The translations under genes and the position numbers were made by a program. A DNA stretch of 64,000 bases from Pelorhabdus rhamnosifermentans. GTDB taxonomy: Bacteria; Bacillota; Negativicutes; UMGS1260. The stretch covers positions 45,225-109,224 of the forward strand of contig NZ_JAHGVE010000016.1 in assembly GCF_018835585.1 (NCBI RefSeq). The letters run 5' to 3'. The first letter of the stretch is position 1. Every line of letters begins with the position of its first letter. This document shows positions 36,228-45,190 of the stretch, piece by piece. Below the pieces are notes generated by a model that had not been told where the DNA came from, ran no database searches, and worked only from the letters and a program-made list of their open reading frames with translations.

Positions 36228-37454
36228 TTATTCTTCATTTTGATAGATATCTAGGGCAGCTTGGACCGCTTCTCCAGGACATACCTTTGCTTTGTGACGA
36301 ATAAGTACCGCCTCCAATGCTCCTAACAGATAGAGAATATTTTTCTTTCTGCAGCTATAGCCCATCGAACCAATTCTCCAGATTTTACCTTTCAAAATTC
36401 CAAAGGAGCTAGCTATTCCAATTTGAAAATCTTGCATCAACATATGGCGAACCGATTCACCATCGACCCCATCCGGTATCGTGACCGATGTCACTACGGG
36501 AAGTTTGCAATTTGGATCACCAAATATATTCAGCCCCATAGCCTGAATACCCTGAATCAACGCTTTTTCATGTAATTTATGTCTAGCGAATCTTGTTTCA
36601 AGTCCTTCTTCTAATACAATTCGTAATCCTTCGCGCAGAGCATACAACATAGAAGTCGCTTCAGTATGGTGATTCAACCGAATTGGACTCCAATAATCCA
36701 TAAGTTGACTAAGATCAAAATAATTACTACGGATTAACCTTGCTTGCTGATTTTGCAGATCACTTGGATCAGCTAAACCTCTTTCAATTTTCTTACGCTG
36801 TAATAATACTGCTTCTACTCTTGAATTAAAAGTAATCGGTGCCATTCCAGACGGAACAGATAAACATTTTTGGGTACCACCAATGGCGGCGTCAATTTTC
36901 CATTCATCAACCTTTACGGCAGTTCCGCCAATAGTCGCGACTGTATCAACTACAAATAAAATATCCAATTTGCGGCACGCTTCCCCAATTTCTTTTAATG
37001 GTTGCATACACCCTGTTGAAGCTTCCCCATGAACCATGGCCACAATTTTCGGTTTAACTCTCCTTATTTCTTGAATCACCACTTGCGGATCAAAAACCTG
37101 TCCCCAATCTGTTTCGATATTGACAACATTAGCGCCATTCCGCTCAGCAATTTCCGTAAGCAAATGACCAAAACGGCCATAAATTGGAATTAGAATCTGA
37201 TCTCCGGGCTCAATGATGCTACAAAGAATAGCTTCAATACCAGCCCGTGAAGTACCGTCGATCGGAAAAGTCCATTGATTTTCAGTCTGAAATACCTTTC
37301 TAAGCATTTCCATGGTTTGATTCATAAGCTCGGTAAACTCTGGATCAAACTGTCCCAATATGGAACTACACATGGCTCTGAGCACTCGCGGTTCAGCCTC
37401 AACAGGACCCGGCGTCATCAGTGTACACTCTGAAACATTCAACTCTTTATACAT
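36228..37454 (-). CDS. pucG: (S)-ureidoglycine:glyoxylate aminotransferase
   Basis: A 408-aa class V PLP aminotransferase. The PLP lysine is K196 in GGTQKCLSVPSG. Two residues that mark PucG versus alanine-glyoxylate aminotransferases are present: Gln35 in ILGQFDPEF and Asn261 in RLNHHTEATSML (Gln37 and Asn264 in the Bacillus enzyme). The reaction moves the amino group of (S)-ureidoglycine to glyoxylate, giving glycine and oxalurate. AGAGGAG precedes the ATG. It is the last gene of the allantoin transcript and offers a route to oxalurate beside AllE/AllD. Confidence 0.87.
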   Translation of the reverse strand: MYKELNVSECTLMTPGPVEAEPRVLRAMCSSILGQFDPEFTELMNQTMEMLRKVFQTENQWTFPIDGTSRAGIEAILCSIIEPGDQILIPIYGRFGHLLTEIAERNGANVVNIETDWGQVFDPQVVIQEIRRVKPKIVAMVHGEASTGCMQPLKEIGEACRKLDILFVVDTVATIGGTAVKVDEWKIDAAIGGTQKCLSVPSGMAPITFNSRVEAVLLQRKKIERGLADPSDLQNQQARLIRSNYFDLSQLMDYWSPIRLNHHTEATSMLYALREGLRIVLEEGLETRFARHKLHEKALIQGIQAMGLNIFGDPNCKLPVVTSVTIPDGVDGESVRHMLMQDFQIGIASSFGILKGKIWRIGSMGYSCRKKNILYLLGALEAVLIRHKAKVCPGEAVQAALDIYQNEE

Positions 37455-37480
37455 CTAATTTAATCTCCTCTTAGTTACAC

Positions 37481-37516
37481 AACTGCTAAAGTGATTGATT
37501 TCACACTTTAGCAGTT
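37481..37516. repeat. 13-bp inverted repeat between allK and pucG
   Basis: AACTGCTAAAGTG and its exact complement with a 10-base loop. On the coding strand no T run follows, so it is not a classic terminator. It may limit transcription into pucG or protect the upstream RNA end. Confidence 0.55.
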
Positions 37517-37534
37517 GCTTACATATTTATATTA

Positions 37535-37603
37535 TCATCTAGTTTCTTCAGCTGAATCGCTGTTCCTGCTTTGTTCTATCTTATCTAGCTTTTGTACCGC
37601 CAT
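37535..37603 (-). CDS. Possible 22-aa leader-like peptide
   Basis: ATG at 37603 with GGTGG 7 bases upstream opens a 22-codon frame (MAVQKLDKIEQSRNSDSAEE...). It sits between carbamate kinase and pucG, before the 13-bp inverted repeat. It is polar and without known similarity. It could be a chance ORF. Confidence 0.25.
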   Translation of the reverse strand: MAVQKLDKIEQSRNSDSAEETR

Positions 37604-37621
37604 TTTTAATCCACCATTTCA

Positions 37622-38557
37622 TTATGAACAAATGATTGTTCCGCTTTCTTCGGTAACCGCCTTATACGCATTTTCCAAAGAGGTAATAATAGCTTCCCGG
37701 CCTGGTCCAGATTTAACAAACCTAATAGCCGCCTCGACTTTTGGCAGCATAGACCCTGGAGCAAAGTGACCTTCTTCAATATATCTTTGCGCCTCATCAA
37801 TCGTAATACGCCCCAGCCACTTTTGGTTTTTCTTGCCGAAATTTATTGCGACACTGGGCACGGCAGTAAGGATAATGAAAATATCTGCATGAATAACCTC
37901 TGCCAGTTTAGCTGCTGCCTTGTCCTTGTCAATCACAGCATCTACACTGTACAACATGCCATTTTCACGATATACGGGAATCCCGCCACCGCCGCAGGCA
38001 ATCACAACATCCCCATTCTCCATAAGACAGCGGATTGTCCCTTTCTCCTTAATATCAACTGGTTCAGGCGACGGCACAACCCGCCTGAATCCTCTACCTG
38101 AATCCTCAACAAAGGTATAGCCTCTTTCTTTTCTGATTTCGCGGGCCGACGCTTCCGTGTAGAACAGACCAACCGGCTTGGTTGGTCGCTGAAAAGCCGG
38201 GTCATGCGGATTGACAATGACCTGAGTGATGGCTGTTGATACATGTGTCGTTATTCCTTGTGTAAAAAAGGCATTTTGCAGAGCATTTTGCAGGTGAAAG
38301 CCAATATATCCCTGGCTCATGGCACAGCATTCGGCGAAAGGCATAGCGGAGACTTTGGAATTTTGCTTATAGGCAAGTTCAAAGGCCAAGTTAATCATTC
38401 CGACTTGCGGTCCGTTACCATGGACAATAACGATTTTATAGCCATTTTTAACGAGGCTTGCAATATGACTGGCAGCAGCTAGAACAGCTTGTTTCTGTTC
38501 GTCAGGAGTATTGCCAAGCGCGTTACCTCCTAAAGCGATCACTAACTGTTTGTCCAT
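37622..38557 (-). CDS. allK: Carbamate kinase of allantoin fermentation
   Basis: A 311-aa amino acid kinase. The N-terminal VIALGGNALG, VIVHGNGPQVGMINLAFE, VIACGGGGIPVY and the lysine-containing VDAVIDKDKAAAKLAE are characteristic of carbamate kinases. It transfers the phosphate of carbamoyl phosphate to ADP, giving ATP, CO2 and ammonia. Here carbamoyl phosphate should come from oxalurate via AllFGH, so I use the allK name; arcC is the general one. AGAGGAG precedes the ATG. It follows allE by 75 bases. Confidence 0.9.
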   Translation of the reverse strand: MDKQLVIALGGNALGNTPDEQKQAVLAAASHIASLVKNGYKIVIVHGNGPQVGMINLAFELAYKQNSKVSAMPFAECCAMSQGYIGFHLQNALQNAFFTQGITTHVSTAITQVIVNPHDPAFQRPTKPVGLFYTEASAREIRKERGYTFVEDSGRGFRRVVPSPEPVDIKEKGTIRCLMENGDVVIACGGGGIPVYRENGMLYSVDAVIDKDKAAAKLAEVIHADIFIILTAVPSVAINFGKKNQKWLGRITIDEAQRYIEEGHFAPGSMLPKVEAAIRFVKSGPGREAIITSLENAYKAVTEESGTIICS

Positions 38558-38632
38558 TTCATTTCTCCTCTATTATATTGTTATAAATAACTGACCGTTC
38601 TGTCTACACGTTAAAATCAAAGCTTATTAAAT

Positions 38633-39418
38633 TCACAATATCACATCACGATTACAATCTTTGGAATAGACATAAGCAAAGTCTTCATCACGCCCTACAG
38701 CATAGCACGCCTGCAGGCAATATGCGCCCATAAAAATGTAATCGTCCTTTTGAACAGGCACCCAATCGTTATCCAGGTTATACATGCCCTGTCCGCTCAG
38801 ACAGTAGGCGCCATGCTCTTGAATATGCGTCTCCACATAACCATGCGAAGCGCCCGGCTTGAAACTAAGGATGTGGAAATTACAGTCAAAGGCAATATCT
38901 TTAGGCAAAAAGTCTTTGATCAAAACATCTTCCATGCCTTCGTAATTTGTCCACTCCAGGGCCTCTGTATTGCCGGCAACAACATATGGTTTATAGCCTT
39001 CCAGCCATGTGTAAACCCGTTTATATAGAAAGGCTTTAGCCTCTTGACCGCTTTCATTGTAAAAATAAAGCTTCGTCCCAGGAGGACAATATACATATCC
39101 TCCCTTGTCCAAGGAATATGTCTGCTCCCCGGCTTTGACAACCAGACTGCCCTCCAATAAATAAAACAGCGTTTCTACGCCATCTGCACCAAAGCCAAGT
39201 TCATTCTTTCCTTCGGCATAGATGGTAACAAGATAATCAACAAAACTAGCCCCTAGTTTAGGTGAAGAGAAAATTGTAATATCGCAATTTTCAAATCCCG
39301 GAATAACATTCTTTACCAAACCATCAGGGGTAAGAAGGGCATAGCTGCCTTTCTTGACCACCGATCGATTTGTTAAAAGCTCTTTTCTGTATCCAACGAC
39401 ATTATTAAGATAACCCAT
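38633..39418 (-). CDS. allE: (S)-ureidoglycine aminohydrolase
   Basis: A 261-aa bicupin, the same length as the E. coli enzyme and very similar to it throughout: MGYLNNVVGYRKELL at the start, GASHGYVETHIQEHGAYCLSGQG with metal ligands in the C-terminal cupin, and YSKDCNRDV at the end. The Mn2+ enzyme releases ammonia from (S)-ureidoglycine and gives (S)-ureidoglycolate. AAAGGGG precedes the ATG. It follows the 51-aa membrane protein gene by 22 bases. Confidence 0.95.
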   Translation of the reverse strand: MGYLNNVVGYRKELLTNRSVVKKGSYALLTPDGLVKNVIPGFENCDITIFSSPKLGASFVDYLVTIYAEGKNELGFGADGVETLFYLLEGSLVVKAGEQTYSLDKGGYVYCPPGTKLYFYNESGQEAKAFLYKRVYTWLEGYKPYVVAGNTEALEWTNYEGMEDVLIKDFLPKDIAFDCNFHILSFKPGASHGYVETHIQEHGAYCLSGQGMYNLDNDWVPVQKDDYIFMGAYCLQACYAVGRDEDFAYVYSKDCNRDVIL

Positions 39419-39440
39419 AATAATCCCCTTTCCATTCTGT

Positions 39441-39596
39441 TTATTTTATGCGTTTCAGCATCGGCCCCGACATCCCCATGAACAAAACCAATATTCCGGC
39501 TACCGAACTACCGGCACTACCCGAATGACCGCCAAAATACAATAATGGAAATGCAATGATAATCAATGTCGGCAAAAATATTGCCCACCGCTGCAT
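39441..39596 (-). CDS. Small membrane protein, 51 aa
   Basis: A short gene between the lactate-permease homologue (4-base gap) and allE (22-base gap). The ATG at 39596 is preceded by GGTGGTGAG. The product has two hydrophobic segments: about residues 4-21 (WAIFLPTLIIIAFPLLYF) and 33-46 (AGILVLFMGMSGPM). A glycine/serine loop (GGHSGSAGSS) joins them, and the protein ends in KRIK. Tight spacing within the operon and clean translation signals support a real gene. It may be an accessory subunit of the transporter just upstream. The family is not recognised. Confidence 0.72.
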   Translation of the reverse strand: MQRWAIFLPTLIIIAFPLLYFGGHSGSAGSSVAGILVLFMGMSGPMLKRIK

Positions 39597-39600
39597 TCTC

Positions 39601-41196
39601 TCACCACCCTAATTGATATGATAAAAAAATAACCGCGCCAAATGCTGCACATAGTAATAGGGCACCGCCTATTACCTTACTGATTACTTCTCCCTCATGG
39701 CCTAACATTCCGACTGCCGTTGTTCCTAGCAAAATCTTACTTGGAGAAATGATGCTGCCAACAGCACCGCCGACCGTTTGCGCTGCAAGCAGCGGAGCTT
39801 TGTCAATCTGCAGCATCTGCGCAACTTGCTGTTGAAAACTGCCAAACAATATATTAGAAGACAAATTGCTACTGGTCATAAAGGTTCCTAGCAGCCCGAT
39901 AAGCGGTGAAAGAATCGGGTAAAATCCACCGGTCGCCGCCGCCACACCCTGAGCAAGAACAGTAGTCTGCCCCATATCATCCATGACTTTGGACATAGCA
40001 ATCAAACCGATAACTGCAATCGCTGACGGAATCGTCTTGGCAAGCGAGTTTTTCATAATACGCTTTAAGCCATTTGTTTGGATATAACCCCACCGTACGT
40101 AGCATAGATAACCAATCAGCGCCGCTAATAGTAGAAAGGCCCCAGAATTAATAAGCGGAGCCAGCGGGGCATAGGCCGGATAGCTATGCGTCGTAAAACC
40201 CAGCGCTGTTGATTTTCCTGCAAAGGATAGAGAAAACTGCCATTGTCCAAGATAGTTTTTTATACTGCTGTTTAACAAGACGACAACGGCCAGCACAATC
40301 AAAAATACGTAGGGAATAAAAGCCTGGTGAATATTCATAGCGTTGGCGCCAGTATTTTCTTGCTCAGTCTGTTCGACAAGCGGATCGTAAAGTTCTACGG
40401 GCTGACGATAATACTTAAGTCTGCCAATCATAAAAATCAAACCCAGTGAAACTGAGGCAATAATAAAATTGCAGAGCATAGGATTTAATAATGCTATGCC
40501 GATTTGTCCAATTCCCTGGAACAGTCCTAGCAGAATTACTGTAACCGCATTCCGCTTAATTCCCTGATAGCCGCCGGCTAAACTAGCAATGAGCAGTCCG
40601 GCAATAAGATTCACAACGCCGAGCATTGACGTAGTCCAGATAATGGTCTTATAAAAAATCAACGGATCACTTACATCAACCTGGCTAACCAAACCATCCC
40701 ATGCAAGGCCTAAAGTGCCAAACGTATTGCCCCAAGCTTGCCCAAGCAAGGTAATGAGCACAGCGGTCAGGGGTTTAACCCCCATGCCAATCAAAAGCGG
40801 CGCACATACTACTACCGGAACTCCAAAGCCGGTAATTCCCTGCAAAAAGCCATCAAAAATCCAGCCGACAGCCAATACTTGCAATACCTTGTCAGGCGTA
40901 AACTGCTGCATACCGGCGCGAATTACTGAGAATGCGCCCGATTCCCGCGATACTTCATAAATAATCAATGCTGGGAAAACGACTAAAATAATCGACAGCG
41001 AAGTCCATATTCCTTTGGCCACCGCCAAGGCAATCATATCAAGGCCGCCACCAAAAACGAAGTAAGCAATGAGTATCGAAAATAACAAAACTACCAATGC
41101 CGCCTCATCGCCACCCCAGTGGCAATAAAGCAGCAGCACCAACAGCGCAAGTATCGGCGCTAGAGCGGCCAACCAGTGTACTATATCAAAAGACAT
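39601..41196 (-). CDS. Lactate-permease (LctP) family transporter, candidate oxamate carrier
   Basis: A 531-aa membrane protein with about 13 helices. The LctP signature is clear: FDGFLQGITGFGVPVVVCAPLL, GQAWGNTFGTLGLAW, TSSNLSSNILFGSFQ and the end QTVGGAVGSIISPSKI. Family members exchange lactate, glycolate or related small carboxylates with protons. The gene lies inside the allantoin operon, between allG and allE. Oxamate, an amide analogue of pyruvate and close in shape to lactate, is the expected end product here and a plausible substrate. AGGGGGGAG precedes the ATG. Uptake of lactate or glycolate cannot be excluded. Confidence 0.87.
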   Translation of the reverse strand: MSFDIVHWLAALAPILALLVLLLYCHWGGDEAALVVLLFSILIAYFVFGGGLDMIALAVAKGIWTSLSIILVVFPALIIYEVSRESGAFSVIRAGMQQFTPDKVLQVLAVGWIFDGFLQGITGFGVPVVVCAPLLIGMGVKPLTAVLITLLGQAWGNTFGTLGLAWDGLVSQVDVSDPLIFYKTIIWTTSMLGVVNLIAGLLIASLAGGYQGIKRNAVTVILLGLFQGIGQIGIALLNPMLCNFIIASVSLGLIFMIGRLKYYRQPVELYDPLVEQTEQENTGANAMNIHQAFIPYVFLIVLAVVVLLNSSIKNYLGQWQFSLSFAGKSTALGFTTHSYPAYAPLAPLINSGAFLLLAALIGYLCYVRWGYIQTNGLKRIMKNSLAKTIPSAIAVIGLIAMSKVMDDMGQTTVLAQGVAAATGGFYPILSPLIGLLGTFMTSSNLSSNILFGSFQQQVAQMLQIDKAPLLAAQTVGGAVGSIISPSKILLGTTAVGMLGHEGEVISKVIGGALLLCAAFGAVIFLSYQLGW

Positions 41197-41206
41197 AATC
41201 TCCCCC

Positions 41207-42613
41207 CTAATCTGTCAGTGTTTTAGCAAATGCCGACAAGGCCTTTTCAAAGCAAACATAGGGAGCTTTCACCACACCGGCCCCAATCTGCCCGATTCCA
41301 GGCAACCGATGGGCCATACCGGTATTGATTACCGGCACAATATCATTTTCAATAACTTTTCGAATATCGATGCCTAATGGAGAACCTTCAAAATTCATGG
41401 TTGCTAATAAAAATTGCGTACTTTTGCCGGTAGAAATTACTCCCATTTCTTTGGTGTACCGAACGGCATCGTCTTGTGAACCTGCACCCACAAAACGTAC
41501 TACTGCCGGCGACGCCGCCATGGCAACACCGCCAAGTCCAATTACTTCCAAAATAGCGCTATCCCCCATGTCCCGATTGGCATCTTGAGGCCCAAAACCG
41601 GGAAAATATAAGCCTTCAGGCAGGTTGGCTGGTGCCGTAAACCACTTTTCACCTGTTGCAGCCACTTTAACACCGAAGTCTGTACCGTTACGGCACATAA
41701 CAGTTACAATGGAACTGTCTTTTACTCCTTTAGCTGGATCTGTAGTAGATTTAGCAGCCGCCATAGCCAAATTGAGGAAGAACTGGTCGTTATCGCAAAT
41801 AAATTTTATAACCTTAGCCTTAGCTTCATGATCCATAGGAAGCTTAGCGATCAACGGGCAGATTTTTCTGGCAAACAAGGAAGAAGCGGCAGTATTGCGT
41901 TGATGCATCTCGTCTCCCATTGCTAAAGCCTGCGCCATAATAACCTTTAGATTGATCCCGCCGCATAATTGGACAGCATCATGAATAGCTGGTCCTAAGC
42001 TGTCCCTAAACCAAAATAGACGTTCAAGCACCTCAGGATCATTTGCGCCAAACCGCATCACTTTGCCTAAGCCTTCATTGATAGAACAATAAGCCGTATT
42101 GCCAAATGCCTCATTTTTAACTTCAAATACCGGCATATGATAAGTGATCATGCCTGTCATCGGACCGACGGATCCATGATGATGGTTCGGCGACAACTTT
42201 ATGGCACCACTTTTAATCAACTGAATAGCTTTCTCATCATTCTCAGCCAGCCCCTCAAAGCGAATGGCCCCTAAAATCGCGCCTTGCATAGGCCCGCACA
42301 TGGCCTCCCATTCAATTGGAGGTCCGGCATGCAGTATTGTTTCTCTTGTTAATCCTTTCAAAACGGTATGAGCCGGTTTTACGCCCATGAGTACCGGCTG
42401 AGCGTCATTGTATATTTGAATTACTTTTTCATTAGCGGCATTAATACGCTCTTCATATTTATCAAGCAGTCTGGCAACCTCCTTATTGCCACCTGCTGGC
42501 GGACGCCAGGAAACATGTGTTGTCGGCACAGCTTGTTTGATAAGCGTCTTAGAAAAAAGCTCTAATCCCACATTTACCACATTAAGTTTTTGATTAAGCA
42601 GGTTATTTGACAT
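41207..42613 (-). CDS. allG: Oxamate carbamoyltransferase subunit AllG (DUF1116)
   Basis: A 468-aa DUF1116/YlbE-family protein: VSWRPPAGGN near the N-terminus, RETILHAGPPIEWEAMCGPMQGAI, SPNHHHGSVGPMTGMITYHMPV and KSTQFLLATMNFEGSPLGIDIRKV. In E. coli the fdrA, ylbE and ylbF products (AllF, AllG, AllH) together form the oxamate carbamoyltransferase splitting oxalurate into oxamate and carbamoyl phosphate. The start at 42613 has GGGAGG 10 bases upstream. It begins one base after allF. Confidence 0.9.
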   Translation of the reverse strand: MSNNLLNQKLNVVNVGLELFSKTLIKQAVPTTHVSWRPPAGGNKEVARLLDKYEERINAANEKVIQIYNDAQPVLMGVKPAHTVLKGLTRETILHAGPPIEWEAMCGPMQGAILGAIRFEGLAENDEKAIQLIKSGAIKLSPNHHHGSVGPMTGMITYHMPVFEVKNEAFGNTAYCSINEGLGKVMRFGANDPEVLERLFWFRDSLGPAIHDAVQLCGGINLKVIMAQALAMGDEMHQRNTAASSLFARKICPLIAKLPMDHEAKAKVIKFICDNDQFFLNLAMAAAKSTTDPAKGVKDSSIVTVMCRNGTDFGVKVAATGEKWFTAPANLPEGLYFPGFGPQDANRDMGDSAILEVIGLGGVAMAASPAVVRFVGAGSQDDAVRYTKEMGVISTGKSTQFLLATMNFEGSPLGIDIRKVIENDIVPVINTGMAHRLPGIGQIGAGVVKAPYVCFEKALSAFAKTLTD

Positions 42614-42614
42614 C

Positions 42615-44162
42615 TTAGCTATTCCTCCCAGCAACGATCATTCTAGCCAATCTGGCAGCCTGCGCATTCGTCGTAGTAACCACTACGCCGGCTTGCTGCA
42701 ATTTAGCAATTTGCGCTGCTTTATTTTGTTCATCCTGATTAGTACCGCAAACATACGCGACAATTGCCAGTGTATTACCATGCGCGGCAGCCGCCTTTTT
42801 CGCCTCTTCAAGAACAGGCACCAATTCGCCGACCGGATCATCGGCGGCACCGTAACCAATGACCACATCAAGCAATAACACGGCGGTCTGTGGATCACCG
42901 GCGACCTTGAGAATATGTTCGTCACGCAATGACCCGTCAATCATCGGATGCGGTTTGCCCATAGTAAAATGGTCGTCCCCCAGATCGATCGCCGTATGCT
43001 GGCCAGCTACCAAAACATCCATTGTTAATAGTTCCTTACGCAGCGGAATATTGGAATATATCGGGCCAAGTGTTTCGCCCAAAACCAGCATTGTTTCGTA
43101 GCATAATGTACCGCCAGCATATAAAGCACGCACATATTTCTGTCCTGTCGCCAATTTTTCCCGGGCTGCCCGCGCCCAATCAGTAATTTTCGTTTCAGTA
43201 GCAAGCAATGCCGGCTTTCTACCGCTTAAATCGGCTGTTTTTAACGCAGCTTCTTCTAATGTCGCTACAGCAGTCACATTAGCCGGTGCATGATCAATAG
43301 CCGCGCCAAGGAAACAGAGAACAACTTTTTTACTGGTTTCGCTCAGTTTGCTTATAATCTTGTCAACTACCGATTTAGCCGGAGGCTTGGAAATTAGCAC
43401 AATCGTTTGAGTATGATTATCCTGAATCAGCATGTTAAGTGCCTGCAGCATTGTCGTTGCACCGATGGCTTCTTTCAAATCCCTGCCGCCTGTGCCGATT
43501 GCCTGGCTAATTCCCACTTCCATAGCATCCAGTAAGCAAATCACTTCCTGCAAGCCGGTACCCGATGCTGAAATCAGACCTACATTCCCTGATTTGACTT
43601 TGTTGGCAAACCCAATGCCTATACCGCCAATGATTGCCGTACCGCAATCCGGCCCCATAACCAACAAGCCCTTTTGTACAGCCTGCGCCTTGAGCTGGGC
43701 TTCCTCTTCAATAGAAACATTATCGCTAAATAAAAATACATTTTTCCCGTATTTTAAGGCACGTTCAGCTTCAATAGCCGCATATTCACCTGGAACAGAA
43801 ATGAATGCCAAATTAATTTCTGGATCATCCTGATATGCCTTTACCGCCGAACGGATAATTATCTCATCAGCATTTTTGCCACCAGCCACTTTTTTACCCA
43901 TTTGTTCATCTATCTTGCCAATAACCCACTGCACATCAATATCTTCCGGTGCCCGAAAAGCTAAAATCAAGTCATTAGGACCAGCGTCCTCACCATCAGA
44001 CCCTAATAAATTCGCTTCTTGCAAAATAACCCGGTTAGCCGGTGTACCCATCATAACCGAAACATCATCCAAGCCCTCAACCTGTTTAAGTTGTTTAGAA
44101 ATAAGCATCAGAGTAACTGAATCATAATAGTTATTTTTTCGTACTACATTATAAATTTTCAT
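42615..44162 (-). CDS. allF: Oxamate carbamoyltransferase subunit AllF (FdrA)
   Basis: A 515-aa FdrA protein with the succinyl-CoA-synthetase-like fold: GLLVMGPDCGTAIIGGIGIGF and VGLISASGTGLQEVICLLD in the N-terminal half, KVVLCFLGA and LYAGGTLCYETMLVLGE further on, and VLLLDVVIGYGAADDPVGELVP near the C-terminus. It is one of three subunits of oxamate carbamoyltransferase. The start at 44162 follows AAAGGAG; the frame up to 44225 overlaps allH and has no site of its own. The true start overlaps the allH end by 14 bases. Confidence 0.92.
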   Translation of the reverse strand: MKIYNVVRKNNYYDSVTLMLISKQLKQVEGLDDVSVMMGTPANRVILQEANLLGSDGEDAGPNDLILAFRAPEDIDVQWVIGKIDEQMGKKVAGGKNADEIIIRSAVKAYQDDPEINLAFISVPGEYAAIEAERALKYGKNVFLFSDNVSIEEEAQLKAQAVQKGLLVMGPDCGTAIIGGIGIGFANKVKSGNVGLISASGTGLQEVICLLDAMEVGISQAIGTGGRDLKEAIGATTMLQALNMLIQDNHTQTIVLISKPPAKSVVDKIISKLSETSKKVVLCFLGAAIDHAPANVTAVATLEEAALKTADLSGRKPALLATETKITDWARAAREKLATGQKYVRALYAGGTLCYETMLVLGETLGPIYSNIPLRKELLTMDVLVAGQHTAIDLGDDHFTMGKPHPMIDGSLRDEHILKVAGDPQTAVLLLDVVIGYGAADDPVGELVPVLEEAKKAAAAHGNTLAIVAYVCGTNQDEQNKAAQIAKLQQAGVVVTTTNAQAARLARMIVAGRNS

Positions 44163-45081
44163 TTGTCGACTCCTTTCTCTTGAGACGGTTACCTGCAGAT
44201 AACGCGGTAAAGCCGCCATATACAAAACCTACTAATAAATCAACGCCGGAAGAATGCCCTAGCTGCATAAGTCTCCGGGCTTTATCAAGCAATTCTTGCA
44301 TGGGTTCAATGCCAAATGAACCAAGCATTTCACCCACCCGTTGATGATACAAGCCTCTTACACCATACTTAAGATACTCAACCGACATACAGGTAGTTAA
44401 GCCTGGAGCATTTAACGTCAGATACCGAATCATTTTCTGCGCTGCATGCCGGGAATTTTCCGGCTGAATGTGAATAATAGCACTGAGAAAACCCAGCAAA
44501 AAATCGTCGCCGGCAGGAGTTGATCCAGGGCCTAGGCCAAGAAGACCGCAAATTCCTTCACAGATTAGGTTCTCCCTGTCTTCTTCGACACCCGTGATCA
44601 GCGTCCGAACCATCTGCGGAATCCTAGCATCAGGAAAACTGCCGTCCCGGCAAAATTTTTCCGCATCACACCCGCCAAGGTACACCATAATGCCGCCTTT
44701 ATAAGCGGCGCCATTACATAACTTCTGCAGTTGCCGAAGCTGCGGCAAAAAGTTGGCCGCACCAGGCGCTAAGAAAGTTTTACAGGAAAAATGCGAGCAT
44801 GTTTGCAGACCCTGTACTGCTAAAATATTACCGAGTACAATGGCGCCGTTATGGTATTGAACCATTTGTTGCTGTTCCAGCCCAAAGTCCAGCCAGCTGC
44901 CGGCTAAGTCCACTTCAATGCCAAACGGAATATGATCCAAGCCTGAACGAACCAAAGAAACGACTCCATCAGTGCTCATCAAATTGATGTAGTCATGATG
45001 AATTGATTTTATGAACCCCATGGTGCATTTCGGCAAGACCAAGTCTTCTGAAACTGCAGCAGCCTCAAGTTGCAGCAACAC
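44149..45081 (-). CDS. allH: Oxamate carbamoyltransferase subunit AllH (DUF2877)
   Basis: About 310 aa, DUF2877/YlbF family. It contains LGLGPGSTPAGDDFLLGFLSAI, the family hallmark, and a C-terminal HSSGVDLLVGFVYGGFTA. It is the third subunit of the OXTCase set with allF and allG downstream. The start codon is uncertain: GAAGGTGA serves a GTG at 45081 or a TTG at 45078, while the open frame to a GTG at 45093 has no ribosome binding site. A 170-base intergenic stretch with a possible pseudoknot separates it from the permease upstream. Confidence 0.88.
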   Translation of the reverse strand: MLLQLEAAAVSEDLVLPKCTMGFIKSIHHDYINLMSTDGVVSLVRSGLDHIPFGIEVDLAGSWLDFGLEQQQMVQYHNGAIVLGNILAVQGLQTCSHFSCKTFLAPGAANFLPQLRQLQKLCNGAAYKGGIMVYLGGCDAEKFCRDGSFPDARIPQMVRTLITGVEEDRENLICEGICGLLGLGPGSTPAGDDFLLGFLSAIIHIQPENSRHAAQKMIRYLTLNAPGLTTCMSVEYLKYGVRGLYHQRVGEMLGSFGIEPMQELLDKARRLMQLGHSSGVDLLVGFVYGGFTALSAGNRLKRKESTNENL

Positions 45082-45164
45082 TATCACCTTCACAAGTTTA
45101 TTATAATGAATTTTCTAAATTTACTCATAGTGCATTTACCCCAATAAACCGGATGCTCGTTAAG

Positions 45165-45180
45165 CACAATGCACATTGTG
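45165..45180. promoter_or_regulatory. 16-bp perfect palindrome, candidate operator
   Basis: CACAATGCACATTGTG is completely self-complementary. It lies in the gap between the permease and allH. The TGCA core recurs in dyads near allC and pucR. Confidence 0.45.
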
Positions 45181-45190
45181 GAAACGCCCG

